DNA from: CAZZCP01 sp964653235
GTDB taxonomy: Bacteria > Bdellovibrionota > Bdellovibrionia > Bdellovibrionales > UBA840
Reading direction: 5' to 3'
Assembly: GCA_964653235.1 (NCBI GenBank)
Contig: CAZZCP010000009.1
Span: forward strand, 1-49,520
DNA length: 49,520 bases
Shown here: piece by piece, positions 9,722 through 15,490 of the stretch
Numbering within the stretch: position 1 is the first letter of the stretch
Layout: every line of letters starts with the position of its first letter
Position numbers and translations under genes: made by a program
The notes under the pieces: generated by a model
Databases searched by the model: none
Seen by the model: the letters and a program-made list of their open reading frames with translations, nothing else
What the model was told of the DNA's origin: nothing

Positions 9722-9749
9722 TTGATCTTCAATAGCGGATACGTATTAT
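9722..9749 (+). promoter_or_regulatory. Putative tRNA-His promoter
   Basis: TTGATC (9722-9727), 16-base spacer, TATTAT (9744-9749). The predicted start is about 10 bases before the tRNA 5' end, as expected for a short processed leader. Confidence 0.5.
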
Positions 9750-9766
9750 TAGAAGCCAAATTCGAT

Positions 9767-9843
9767 GGCGGCCGTAGCTCAGTTGGTAGAGCCCCGGATT
9801 GTGATTCCGGTTGTCGCGGGTTCAAGCCCCGTCGGTCGCCCCA
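9767..9843 (+). tRNA. tRNA-His (anticodon GTG)
   Basis: A 77-base cloverleaf. The extra G at position -1 that marks tRNA-His is at 9767 and pairs with C73. The acceptor stem GCGGCCG pairs with CGGTCGC (one G-U). The D arm is AGCTCAGTTGGTAGAGC, the anticodon loop TTGTGAT has GTG at 9801-9803, and the T arm is GCGGGTTCAAGCCCCGT. CCA is encoded. The 3' end is the likely integration point of the accessory island that follows: related sequence recurs at 10774-10784 and 14648-14660. Confidence 0.97.
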
Positions 9844-9883
9844 TTTAACCCGCTACATTTTTAATCAAATTTAAAGGCTGCTA

Positions 9884-9905
9884 GTTACCAGACCTCTTTG
9901 GTAAC
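9884..9905. other. Perfect 7-bp inverted repeat after tRNA-His
   Basis: GTTACCA (9884-9890) and TGGTAAC (9899-9905) with an 8-base loop. It may be a weak terminator or a protein site. No clean T-tract follows on either strand. Confidence 0.35.
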
Positions 9906-9945
9906 ATTGGCAACCAATTTTAAAAAAGAAAAAAACCTATCGGTT

Positions 9946-10197
9946 CTACTCGGCCTTTTTAAACACATTCCAAAGTCGCTCGATGTCCTCTTTCAAAAGC
10001 TTGCTCAAAAATGAAGTGTAAGGCAAACCTTGAGCCGCGGCCAATTTCTTCGCCTTTTCTAGAGTGTCCTTTTTCAATCGCATATTCACTTGTTGAGACT
10101 TTAACAGCGGAACATCGGTTCGAGCTTCAGCCCGTTTTTCTATTTCAAGTATTTGCTTCTTCGCTATAGTTTCCAGTTTCGATTTTTTCTTCTTCAT
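9946..10197 (-). CDS. Ribbon-helix-helix (CopG-type) antitoxin candidate
   Basis: An 83-residue basic protein. Its C-terminal half, QQVNMRLKKDTLEKAKKLAA then GLPYTSFLSKLLKEDI, has the form of a ribbon-helix-helix DNA-binding domain: a short strand and two helices. Such proteins are usually antitoxins that also repress their own operon. I chose ATG 10197, preceded by CGAGG, over the longer frame that would overlap the upstream gene. It lies 13 bases downstream of the toxin-like gene on the same strand. The order is toxin first, antitoxin second. Confidence 0.75.
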   Translation of the reverse strand: MKKKKSKLETIAKKQILEIEKRAEARTDVPLLKSQQVNMRLKKDTLEKAKKLAAAQGLPYTSFLSKLLKEDIERLWNVFKKAE

Positions 10198-10210
10198 AAT
10201 TAAAACCTCG

Positions 10211-10531
10211 TTACTTCTTCTTAGTTTTTCGGCGATACACGCTGACCACACCTAAAACTTCCAATTTTTCACCCTCGAAAAGCCAGATCAGACGATAAAC
10301 CTTAACGGGCTCTCCCCACTCAATGTCGGCAGCAAAATACTCAAGCCCTTCAGTTGTAGAATCCACCGGGAAGTTTCCACCGTCGAGAGCCGTCACAAGT
10401 TCTAAGATGATTTCGTCATTCAAGTAGCTGCTATGCTTTTCAAGATAGTGACGACCAATAAGCACCATTGATACTTCATGACCATTCACTGTGATCTCGA
10501 GCTCATATTGAGTGGGTTTAGAGTCCGCCAT
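10211..10531 (-). CDS. Putative toxin of RHH-linked TA pair
   Basis: A 106-residue cytosolic protein upstream of a CopG-like antitoxin in a two-gene operon. The C-terminal strand pattern KVYRLIWLFEGEKLEVLGVV followed by YRR recalls RelE-fold toxins, but I cannot place it in a named family. The stretch RHYLEKHSSYLNDEI..ELV recurs in a decayed gene at about 13.1-13.26 kb (SHYEEKHSDTINDEL..ELV), so the family occurs twice here. ATG 10531 follows TAGGAT. The AT-rich leader contains TATAAT and ATATAT tracts. Toxin role is inferred from size, pairing and context only. Confidence 0.6.
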   Translation of the reverse strand: MADSKPTQYELEITVNGHEVSMVLIGRHYLEKHSSYLNDEIILELVTALDGGNFPVDSTTEGLEYFAADIEWGEPVKVYRLIWLFEGEKLEVLGVVSVYRRKTKKK

Positions 10532-10723
10532 ATCCTATACATCATATATTATAAACAACTGTAAATACACACTTTTTATTTTTATATATATAGTATTTTT
10601 GAGTTACATTCTTCTTTGAGGTCAGATTGGTTGATTTAGTAAATTTATGATTCCTTTTAAATTGCGCAAAAAAAGTGAACCACCATGTTTAAAGAAATAC
10701 TCAATCTGAGTCGCTACCGAGAC

Positions 10724-10784
10724 TGCCACTTAGGTGCCGCTGACCACCTAAGCCCTTGAAAAATTCAGGTTGGGTCGGTCGCCC
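10724..10784. repeat. Dispersed repeat, copy 1 (hairpin plus tRNA-like tail)
   Basis: A 61-base unit starting TGCCACTTAGGTGCC and ending GGGTCGGTCGCCC. It is about 93 percent identical by hand alignment to 14597-14658, in the same orientation. The 5' part folds as CTTAGGTG/CACCTAAG, an 8-bp perfect stem with an 8-base loop. The last 11 bases, GTCGGTCGCCC, equal the 3' acceptor segment of tRNA-His. It lies directly before a nucleotidyltransferase module. Confidence 0.8.
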
Positions 10785-10790
10785 TATTAT

Positions 10791-10831
10791 ACCATTATAT
10801 GGTTGATATTTACCAATAAGTGGTATATAAC
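10791..10831 (+). promoter_or_regulatory. Promoter with paired palindromes (wHTH/NTase operon)
   Basis: TTGATA (10803-10808), 17-base spacer, TATAAC (10826-10831). The predicted start coincides with ATG 10838, so the transcript is probably leaderless; no ribosome-binding site is visible. Two inverted repeats bracket it: ACCATTATATGGT (10791-10803) and TACCAATAAGTGGTA (10811-10825). Their centres are 21 bp apart, about two helix turns. This is the layout of an autoregulated operator, probably bound by the downstream winged-helix protein. Confidence 0.6.
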
Positions 10832-10837
10832 TTAAAC

Positions 10838-11170
10838 ATGCTAGAAGGTGTATTTGGCAATAAAACGGCAGAAAAAGTTCTTCTCCACATATTTCATTAT
10901 GGGGAGTCTTATGCATCTGCTATTTCAAAAGATTTTGAAACAGCATTAAATCCTGTTATTCAACAACTCAATCGTTTTGAAGTTTCAGGAATTTTGGTTT
11001 CGAAAACAGTGGGCAGATCAAGAGTTTATATCTTCAATCCAAAATCTCCTCTTGTAGGCCCGGTGAAGGATCTCATTGAACTCGCTTATGAGTCTATTCC
11101 TCTGAAAGAGAGACAGAGGATCTTTAAAGCCCGTCGTCGGCCGCGTCGAAAAGGCAAACCTGTCACATGA
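10838..11170 (+). CDS. Winged-helix DNA-binding protein (putative antitoxin/repressor)
   Basis: A 110-residue protein. Residues 1-70 read as a winged helix-turn-helix: NKTAEKVLLHIFHYGESYAS, then ISKDFETALNPVIQQLNRFE as the recognition region, and GILVSKTVGRSRVYIFNP as the wing. The tail is very basic (FKARRRPRRKGK). It overlaps the next gene by ATGA (11167-11170), so the two are translationally coupled. The pairing of a small winged-helix regulator with a nucleotidyltransferase recalls AbiE- and MNT-type toxin-antitoxin units. I start at ATG 10838 because the promoter places the transcript start there. Confidence 0.75.
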   Translation: MLEGVFGNKTAEKVLLHIFHYGESYASAISKDFETALNPVIQQLNRFEVSGILVSKTVGRSRVYIFNPKSPLVGPVKDLIELAYESIPLKERQRIFKARRRPRRKGKPVT

Positions 11171-11703
11171 AAGAACCAAATTGGGAGAACTGCACAGAGA
11201 AAGATGTCTGGGAGTATGTCGGCTGGCATTTAGCTAAAAATGGTATAAACACCATCTTGGTTGGCGGAGCAGTTTGTGCCATATACTCTGGGGGAGCCTA
11301 TCAATCAGGAGACTTAGACTTCGTTGAGCTTACTTACCAAAAAGATGCGGTTCCTCAAATCATGGAGTCGATCGGTTTTAAAAAGACATTAGGTCGTCAT
11401 TACATCCATCCTAAATGCAATAAATTTGTCGAGTTTTGTGCGGGTCCCGTTGGGATTGGCGATGACATCAATATCAAACCTGATGAAAAAAAAGTTGCGG
11501 GGCAAACTCTATATATATTCTCGCCAACAGATTGCATTCGAGATAGATTGGCTTCGTATATCCATTTCAAAGCCCGTGAATGTTTGGACCAAGCAGCTTT
11601 GGTAGCAAAACGCCTTCCATTTAATCGTTCGAAAGTGAAGGAATGGTGTAAAAAAGAAGGTGCTCCACATGCCTATGATGAGTTGCTAAAGAAGCTAAAG
11701 TGA
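11167..11703 (+). CDS. Nucleotidyltransferase-fold protein (DUF6036-like), putative toxin
   Basis: A 178-residue protein with the minimal nucleotidyltransferase signature: LVGGAVCAIYSGG (Gly33-Gly34), then SGDLDFV with Asp49 and Asp51 as the metal-binding pair. A helical C-terminal part follows (PTDCIRDRLASYIHF, then a cluster of Lys/Glu helices). This resembles DUF6036-type and MNT/AbiEii-like enzymes, some of which transfer nucleotides to tRNA or to partner proteins. It is coupled by ATGA to the winged-helix gene. It ends one base before the converging RelE gene. The fold is well supported; toxin activity is inferred. Confidence 0.75.
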   Translation: MKEPNWENCTEKDVWEYVGWHLAKNGINTILVGGAVCAIYSGGAYQSGDLDFVELTYQKDAVPQIMESIGFKKTLGRHYIHPKCNKFVEFCAGPVGIGDDINIKPDEKKVAGQTLYIFSPTDCIRDRLASYIHFKARECLDQAALVAKRLPFNRSKVKEWCKKEGAPHAYDELLKKLK

Positions 11704-11964
11704 TCACTCATATACTTCTTTTCGATGAGCAATTTGAATTACAATCACTTTTTCTAAATTTTCATCAATTTTATAAATGATTCTGTAGTCTTCTACCCGA
11801 AGTCTTCTTAATCCTTTGAGTGAATGCCTGAGTGGTTTTCCGAATCGAATGGGATCGACTTGCAATTTCTTTTCAATCGCTTTTTTTATTTTTCTTTTTA
11901 CAGGTAAAGATAGCTTGGGTATCTGATTTTTTACAACATCAGGAAGATATAGAATCTCATACAT
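11704..11964 (-). CDS. RelE/ParE-family toxin
   Basis: An 86-residue RelE-fold toxin. Family pattern: IPKLSLPVKRKIKKAIEKK helices, then HSLKGLRRLRVEDYRIIYKI, ending VIQIAHRKEVYE. RelE proteins cleave mRNA on the ribosome and ParE proteins poison gyrase; the sequence alone does not decide, but HR.EVYE near the end is RelE-like. ATG 11964 lies two bases after the antitoxin stop. A TTG at 11976 overlapping the antitoxin is possible. It is second in the operon. Confidence 0.88.
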   Translation of the reverse strand: MYEILYLPDVVKNQIPKLSLPVKRKIKKAIEKKLQVDPIRFGKPLRHSLKGLRRLRVEDYRIIYKIDENLEKVIVIQIAHRKEVYE

Positions 11965-11966
11965 AT

Positions 11967-12194
11967 TTATGACCAAGCATCATCATGTTCAATCAGGTTC
12001 TGCTCATCCATTTCATCGATTGCTTTATCACCATGCTTTGAAAAATATAGGTCTTCTTGCATTTCAAGAGCCTCTTCCACAAGATCATGAGTCAGAGAGG
12101 AAACAGAGACCCCTCTTTTCTTTGCCAATTTATCGAGCTCTTTATGAACTTTGTCAGAAACAGGGATCTGGATTCTTTTTTTTGATGTAGGCAA
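11967..12194 (-). CDS. Ribbon-helix-helix antitoxin (RelB-type)
   Basis: A 75-residue antitoxin. KKRIQIPVSDKVHKELDKLA followed by KRGVSVSSLTHDLVEEALEM is a ribbon-helix-helix DNA-binding domain. The acidic tail (AIDEMDEQNLIEHDDAWS) should wrap the RelE toxin. I start at TTG 12194 because AAAGGAG lies 7 bases upstream; the in-frame ATG at 12212 would place that site inside the gene. The operator-like palindrome just upstream fits autoregulation by the antitoxin-toxin complex. Confidence 0.82.
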   Translation of the reverse strand: MPTSKKRIQIPVSDKVHKELDKLAKKRGVSVSSLTHDLVEEALEMQEDLYFSKHGDKAIDEMDEQNLIEHDDAWS

Positions 12195-12214
12195 TTTAAA
12201 ACTCCTTTGCATTA

Positions 12215-12231
12215 GTGTACCAAAAGTACAC
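12215..12231 (-). promoter_or_regulatory. Operator-like palindrome of the RelE/RHH operon
   Basis: GTGTAC (12215-12220), CAAAA, GTACAC (12226-12231): a perfect 6-5-6 inverted repeat about 20 bases upstream of the antitoxin start. Ribbon-helix-helix antitoxins bind short palindromes like this in their own promoters. Confidence 0.55.
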
Positions 12232-12284
12232 CACTAAGTAAAGAAATAACCTACTGTGTGTCATTAGGGAGAGCAATACAAGCT

Positions 12285-12309
12285 GTGACTGACAACCTAA
12301 AGCCTTGAA
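12285..12309. repeat. Degenerate partial copy of the dispersed repeat
   Basis: GTGACTGACAACCTAA followed by AGCCTTGAAA matches the middle of the 62-base repeat (CCACTGACCACCTAAGCCCTTGAAA) with a few changes. The tRNA-like tail is missing. It again falls at a boundary between modules. Confidence 0.5.
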
Positions 12310-12337
12310 ATGCTAAAGATGTTCGAAGCATCCTATT

Positions 12338-12370
12338 TCGGATTTTTATGTCCGAGAATCCTTTTTTCGG
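12338..12370 (+). other. TCGGA/TCCGA hairpin followed by T-tract
   Basis: TTCGGA, then TTTTTATG, then TCCGA forms a 5-bp stem. GAATCC and six T residues come next, and another TTCGGA. It may be a weak terminator or a regulator-binding array in the leader of the next gene. Confidence 0.35.
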
Positions 12371-12438
12371 ATTTGTTAACGAATTTAGATGTAGATGAAT
12401 TTGGCTTGATCATTGCTAAACATAAACTAGGAGGATTT

Positions 12439-12798
12439 ATGAATAGTAGAAGTTCGAATTACAAAATTAGATTAATAAAGAAATCAAAAATAAATTTATC
12501 AATAGAAGATAGAATACAGAAATTAGAAAAAGAAATTGAAAAATTTAATAAGAAATCAAAATTTAAAAAAATCAGTAAAGATTCAATAGAATGCAAGACA
12601 GAGATAATGGCCTATTGTGGTGAAAGTATTGAAGGAAAACAAAGATTTGTTGAAATATATGGTGAAAACAGAGGTTTTGAAATAGCTGTGCCTACGTCTA
12701 TTTTAAATTTTCTATCTTATGGCGATACTTTCTTAATGACATTCGGACGAATAAATCTTTTTTACGAATTACTTTTTTGCAGTAAGCCCTATCAATAA
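12439..12798 (+). CDS. Small unknown protein
   Basis: A 119-residue protein, not recognised. Start ATG 12439 is chosen for the strong TAGGAGG 4 bases upstream; the frame is open to 12310 but lacks a good site there. The N-terminal half is Lys/Glu-rich and helical (SIEDRIQKLEKEIEKFNKKS). The C-terminal half (ECKTEIMAYCGESIEGKQRF onward) looks like an alpha/beta domain. Codon use is markedly more AT-rich than in neighbouring genes, which suggests recent transfer. It sits alone between a repeat fragment and a decayed toxin-antitoxin unit. Confidence 0.6.
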   Translation: MNSRSSNYKIRLIKKSKINLSIEDRIQKLEKEIEKFNKKSKFKKISKDSIECKTEIMAYCGESIEGKQRFVEIYGENRGFEIAVPTSILNFLSYGDTFLMTFGRINLFYELLFCSKPYQ

Positions 12799-12890
12799 AT
12801 TCTTGTTTGATCCAATATTTGTAGCCGTTTGATTTTCAAAGAGAACTAAGAATAGATTTTTATCTGAATTTGAAAATACTCAATACTTAT

Positions 12891-13264
12891 TTAGGAAACC
12901 TTTAACTTAATTTTATGATCTGGTCTTACTTGACTGAGTAAACCTAGAAGACGGTCGGTACTTATGCCATCAATTCGGTGATGAAAAATTCGACTAAGAT
13001 CAGCTTCTGGAACACTCAAAGTTTCTGCAAGTTCGACATTCTTTAATTCATTCTCATGTTTATAGGCAAGAAGAGCTTGTAGTATTTAGCTCTCAAAAGC
13101 AGCCTATTTGTCGCAAAGTATTCGTATCTACCAATTCACTTCTCGGGTTCAGCTCTATAACCATCCAGAAGCTTACAAGTTCTAGTTTAAGTTCATCATT
13201 TATAGTGTCGCTGTGTTTTTCTTCATAATGGGAGTCAATAATGACTTTTTCAAGTATCTTTCAA
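12891..13264 (-). pseudogene. Decayed toxin/HTH-antitoxin unit
   Basis: Two relics read on the minus strand. About 13264 to 13093 encodes ILEKVIIDSHYEEKHSDTIN then DELKLELV, matching the middle of the putative toxin at 10211-10531 (RHYLEKHSSYLNDEIILELV). It lacks its start, then loses similarity and stops. From 13085 to 12891, after an in-frame stop at 13086-13088, comes NELKNVELAETLSVPEADLS, RIFHHRIDGISTDRLLGLL: a helix-turn-helix of the HigA/HTH_37 antitoxin type. So a toxin of the same family was once paired with an XRE-type antitoxin instead of a ribbon-helix-helix one. Confidence 0.65.
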
Positions 13265-13954
13265 TTAACCCGTCAGTTTTTCTAAGTCTGGCACAGCTTC
13301 AAGAGACTTCCAGATCCGAGTGGCCGTTGAAGTGTTACAGCCAGCAATTTTAGCTGCTTGATAAGCCGTTCTAGCATTCTCTGATGATTTTAGGTAGATG
13401 ATATCTGACCGATAATTCGAGCCAATCATTGCCCTAAGTTTTAACCAGGAGTGATTTTTTAGTATTCTTTCTAGGGTAAAAAACTTTTTAGGTGGCACCT
13501 CGTAAAATGCCCTTGTTTTAACTCCAAAGTGTAACAATGCGGGTTCAGCTCCCCACTGCTTTATAAGTGAGGCATGGCACTCACTTTTAGGTGGATTTGT
13601 CATTTTAAGGCGCGGCTTATGGAGTTTTTTAAATGCTAATTTATAACGGTGGTCTCCCATTTCGACAAACTTTTCGCAAAGAGCTATCAACAACACCAAC
13701 TCATCAGATGTTAAGAAGGAGTTTTGAGCCAAACTAATTAACCGCTCCACATGAATCAAGCTTGAAAGTCGGTGTTTTAAAAGAGAATACGTCATAAAAA
13801 ATATATCATTGTATTCCCAATAAAAACGAAGGCTTTCTAAAATAAACTTTTCAGGATCAACGGGTTCTATTACCTTTTTAAAATTAAAAGCACAGCCAAG
13901 CGAGGTCAATTTTTCTATTATTTCATCACTATGATACCTACCTGCCACGTTCAA
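13265..13954 (-). CDS. Unknown partner of second nucleotidyltransferase
   Basis: A 229-residue protein, mostly helical, with no signal peptide or membrane span. The last 35 residues (ENARTAYQAAKIAGCNTSTA, then TRIWKSLEAV) look like a helix-turn-helix, so it may bind DNA and repress the operon. It overlaps the upstream nucleotidyltransferase gene by 17 bases, which indicates translational coupling. The family is not recognised. By position it would be the partner (antitoxin or co-factor) of the nucleotidyltransferase. Confidence 0.6.
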   Translation of the reverse strand: MNVAGRYHSDEIIEKLTSLGCAFNFKKVIEPVDPEKFILESLRFYWEYNDIFFMTYSLLKHRLSSLIHVERLISLAQNSFLTSDELVLLIALCEKFVEMGDHRYKLAFKKLHKPRLKMTNPPKSECHASLIKQWGAEPALLHFGVKTRAFYEVPPKKFFTLERILKNHSWLKLRAMIGSNYRSDIIYLKSSENARTAYQAAKIAGCNTSTATRIWKSLEAVPDLEKLTG

Positions 13955-14504
13955 TGCTCCTCGATTGCTCTAAGACCTCTTTGAAGCAAAGATCGACAAA
14001 ATCCTTATCTGGTGGTTTTTTAAGGCTTAAAATCCAGGTTCTAGAAAACTCAAGCTCAAGCTCAAGCTCAAGCTTGTTAGGCTTAAGGTCGATGAGATCA
14101 TCTTTATCGACTTGAGTGTGCCTTGTGCAATAGGCATTAAATTTAGTAGCTATAATATCTTTTCGCCCTAAAGATTTAACGATTATGGCCTCGCCCTTAA
14201 AAATCTCTATGCTTCGTTTTTGCCAGGCCTCGGGAAAGCTTCTTGAAAGGATACGGCCGGCACTATTGAGCCAAGTCAGGTCCATTCCAAATTCTTCACC
14301 AATTTCACCAGCTATCGACTGCAAAGTAGTATCCATTTCAGGTTCTACAAGGTCAATATCGATCGTTGAGCGGTCTTTACGAGCGATTCCCTGGATGATG
14401 AGGGAGCCGCTACCAAAAATGGTAAATTCCTGAGTTATACCCTCATCTTTAAGTTTCTTGTCTAAAATGCTAAATAGTTCGTGAATATTCGTCCTATCAA
14501 TCAT
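13938..14504 (-). CDS. Nucleotidyltransferase-fold protein (DUF6036-like), second module
   Basis: A 188-residue protein with TIFGSGSLIIQGIARKDRST then IDIDLVEP: the GSGS loop (31-34) and Asp49-x-Asp51 of the minimal nucleotidyltransferase fold, close to DUF6036 enzymes. ATG 14504 (preceded by GGGAAAT) is preferred; an ATG at 14543 adds 13 residues, but a TATAAT between the two suggests transcription starts inside that extension. The gene contains (CTCAAG)4, giving an odd LELELELE stretch. First gene of a coupled pair. Compared with the other nucleotidyltransferase pair, the gene order is reversed and the partner is unrelated. Confidence 0.72.
   Translation of the reverse strand: MIDRTNIHELFSILDKKLKDEGITQEFTIFGSGSLIIQGIARKDRSTIDIDLVEPEMDTTLQSIAGEIGEEFGMDLTWLNSAGRILSRSFPEAWQKRSIEIFKGEAIIVKSLGRKDIIATKFNAYCTRHTQVDKDDLIDLKPNKLELELELEFSRTWILSLKKPPDKDFVDLCFKEVLEQSRSIERGR
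14049..14072. repeat. Hexanucleotide tandem repeat (CTCAAG)4
   Basis: Four exact copies inside the nucleotidyltransferase gene, read on the minus strand as Leu-Glu dipeptides. Copy number changes would keep the frame, adding or removing two residues. Confidence 0.9.
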
Positions 14505-14596
14505 ATTTCCCAGTTTATCATAAATATGTGTATTATAAAGCATATTCTAGTTGCATATAATTGATCTCACAAATTCACCGTGGTCACTATTGGGAG

Positions 14597-14660
14597 TGCC
14601 ACTTAGGTGCCACTGACCACCTAAGCCCTTGAAAGAATTCAGGGTGGGTCGATCGCCCCA
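14597..14660. repeat. Dispersed repeat, copy 2 (hairpin plus tRNA-like tail)
   Basis: Second full copy of the unit at 10724-10784, 3873 bp away, with the same CTTAGGTG/CACCTAAG stem. Its tail GTCGATCGCCCCA is even closer to the mature tRNA-His 3' end including CCA (one mismatch in 13). Confidence 0.8.
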
Positions 14661-14715
14661 ATAAATTAACCAGCATGAAAAAATAGTGAAGAATCTATTC
14701 TGAACGAGGAGTCCC

Positions 14716-14730
14716 GCAGCCAAAGGCTGC
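14716..14730. other. GC-rich 6-bp hairpin
   Basis: GCAGCC, AAA, GGCTGC. It overlaps the right-hand copy of the 18-base island repeat. No strong T-tract follows, so terminator function is doubtful. Confidence 0.4.
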
Positions 14731-14772
14731 TAATTGCCAAATTTTTACACCTACATCCGTGAATAACTAAAC

Positions 14773-14807
14773 TAAGTCATTGACTTACTGTGCCAATGAC
14801 TTACACT
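14773..14807 (+). promoter_or_regulatory. Promoter/operator of the BrnT module
   Basis: TTGACT (14780-14785), 16-base spacer, TACACT (14802-14807); ATG 14813 follows after 5 bases, so the mRNA is probably leaderless. A 15-bp palindrome TAAGTCATTGACTTA (14773-14787) covers the -35 box, and a further half-site TGACTTA (14797-14803) overlaps the -10 box. This fits autorepression by the XRE-type antitoxin. Confidence 0.6.
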
Positions 14808-14812
14808 AGGTT

Positions 14813-15106
14813 ATGAAATTTGAATGGGACTCTAAAAAAGAAAAGCAAAATTTAAATAAACATGGAATCTCATTTGATGAAGCATCCAAGATTTTTAAGG
14901 GGCGAGCTGATTATTTGGAATTTTATGATGAGTCTCGTTCTGAAGATGAAGATCGCTTTATTGCCATTGGATCAATCGCAAAAGGGCTCATAGTTGTTGT
15001 TTATGTAGAACGGGATTTTGATGTTATTCGTATTGTTTCGGCAAGAAAAGCAACTCGGTCTGAAGTGGTTTTATTTAACGATTTTAAACGAGGAAAGAAT
15101 AAATGA
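14813..15106 (+). CDS. brnT: BrnT-family toxin
   Basis: A 97-residue BrnT (DUF497) ribonuclease-fold toxin. The signature FEWDSKKEKQNLNKHGISFD followed by EASKIFKG is at the N-terminus, then DRFIAIGSIAKGLIVVVYVE and RIVSARKATRSE, the conserved C-terminal motif. BrnT is related in fold to RelE and blocks translation by cutting RNA. It overlaps the next gene by ATGA. The partner here is an XRE helix-turn-helix protein, not the usual BrnA ribbon-helix-helix. Confidence 0.88.
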   Translation: MKFEWDSKKEKQNLNKHGISFDEASKIFKGRADYLEFYDESRSEDEDRFIAIGSIAKGLIVVVYVERDFDVIRIVSARKATRSEVVLFNDFKRGKNK

Positions 15107-15384
15107 GAGAATTGACTAAAAATGATTTTAAACGAGCTATATCTGGGAAATTACGCAGAAAAATTGCCGCCGGTAAGATTGAATCTGGCAAAGACATTGC
15201 TCAGTTGCGAAAGTTTGTTGATCTTACTCAGGCTGAGTTTGCTGATGCAATGGGGATTAGCGTGTATACCTTAAGAAACTGGGAACAAGGAAGACGCGTC
15301 CCTGTAGGGCCGGCTCTTGCTCTTTTACGTATTGCTGCACGACACCCCAGGATTATCCGAGCGAATTTAAATACAGTGGCTTGA
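15103..15384 (+). CDS. XRE-family antitoxin
   Basis: A 93-residue protein with a C-terminal helix-turn-helix: RKFVDLTQAEFADAMGISVY then TLRNWEQGRRVP. This is the HigA/NadS type, in which the antitoxin binds its operator and neutralises the toxin through its N-terminal part (TKNDFKRAISGKLRRKIAAG). Translationally coupled to the BrnT gene through ATGA. Likely binds the TAAGTCATTGACTTA palindrome upstream. Confidence 0.85.
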   Translation: MRELTKNDFKRAISGKLRRKIAAGKIESGKDIAQLRKFVDLTQAEFADAMGISVYTLRNWEQGRRVPVGPALALLRIAARHPRIIRANLNTVA

Positions 15385-15430
15385 TAATCTTCTTTAAAGC
15401 AAGCATCCCTTCAAGGTACAAGGGGTCATT

Positions 15431-15490
15431 ATGAAAAAGTCTTTTTTAGACTTAAGTATAATTTTGAGACAACCGATAGTATCAATATGA
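15431..15490 (+). CDS. Possible 19-residue leader ORF
   Basis: MKKSFLDLSIILRQPIVSI starts at an ATG preceded by AAGGGGT, and its TGA overlaps the ATG of the next gene (ATGA at 15487-15490). The next gene has no ribosome-binding site of its own, so ribosomes finishing this short frame could re-start there. Only position and spacing support it. Confidence 0.35.
   Translation: MKKSFLDLSIILRQPIVSI

Larger units (their letters stand above)
9873..14739. other. Candidate tRNA-His-linked accessory island
   Basis: Begins just after tRNA-His. An 18-base sequence at 9873-9890 (AAAGGCTGCTAGTTACCA) recurs with two changes at 14722-14739, and a near copy of the tRNA 3' end (GTCGATCGCCCCA) lies at 14648-14660. 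Everything between is toxin-antitoxin-like genes, relics and repeats, with no housekeeping gene. No integrase gene is present, so if this is an integrative element it is a decayed or satellite one. The BrnT module lies just beyond the right repeat. Confidence 0.5.

Noticed and set aside
9622..9825. 67-codon open frame on the minus strand over the tRNA
   Set aside because: It reads through the antisense of tRNA-His, has no ribosome-binding site and no recognisable product.
14049..14072. Phase-variable switch in the (CTCAAG)4 repeat
   Set aside because: The unit is six bases, so copy changes keep the frame and cannot turn the gene on or off.
10724..14660. Integron attC sites between TA cassettes
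   Set aside because: The repeats lack the GTTRRRY and RYYYAAC core sites, cassettes lie on both strands, and no integron integrase is seen.
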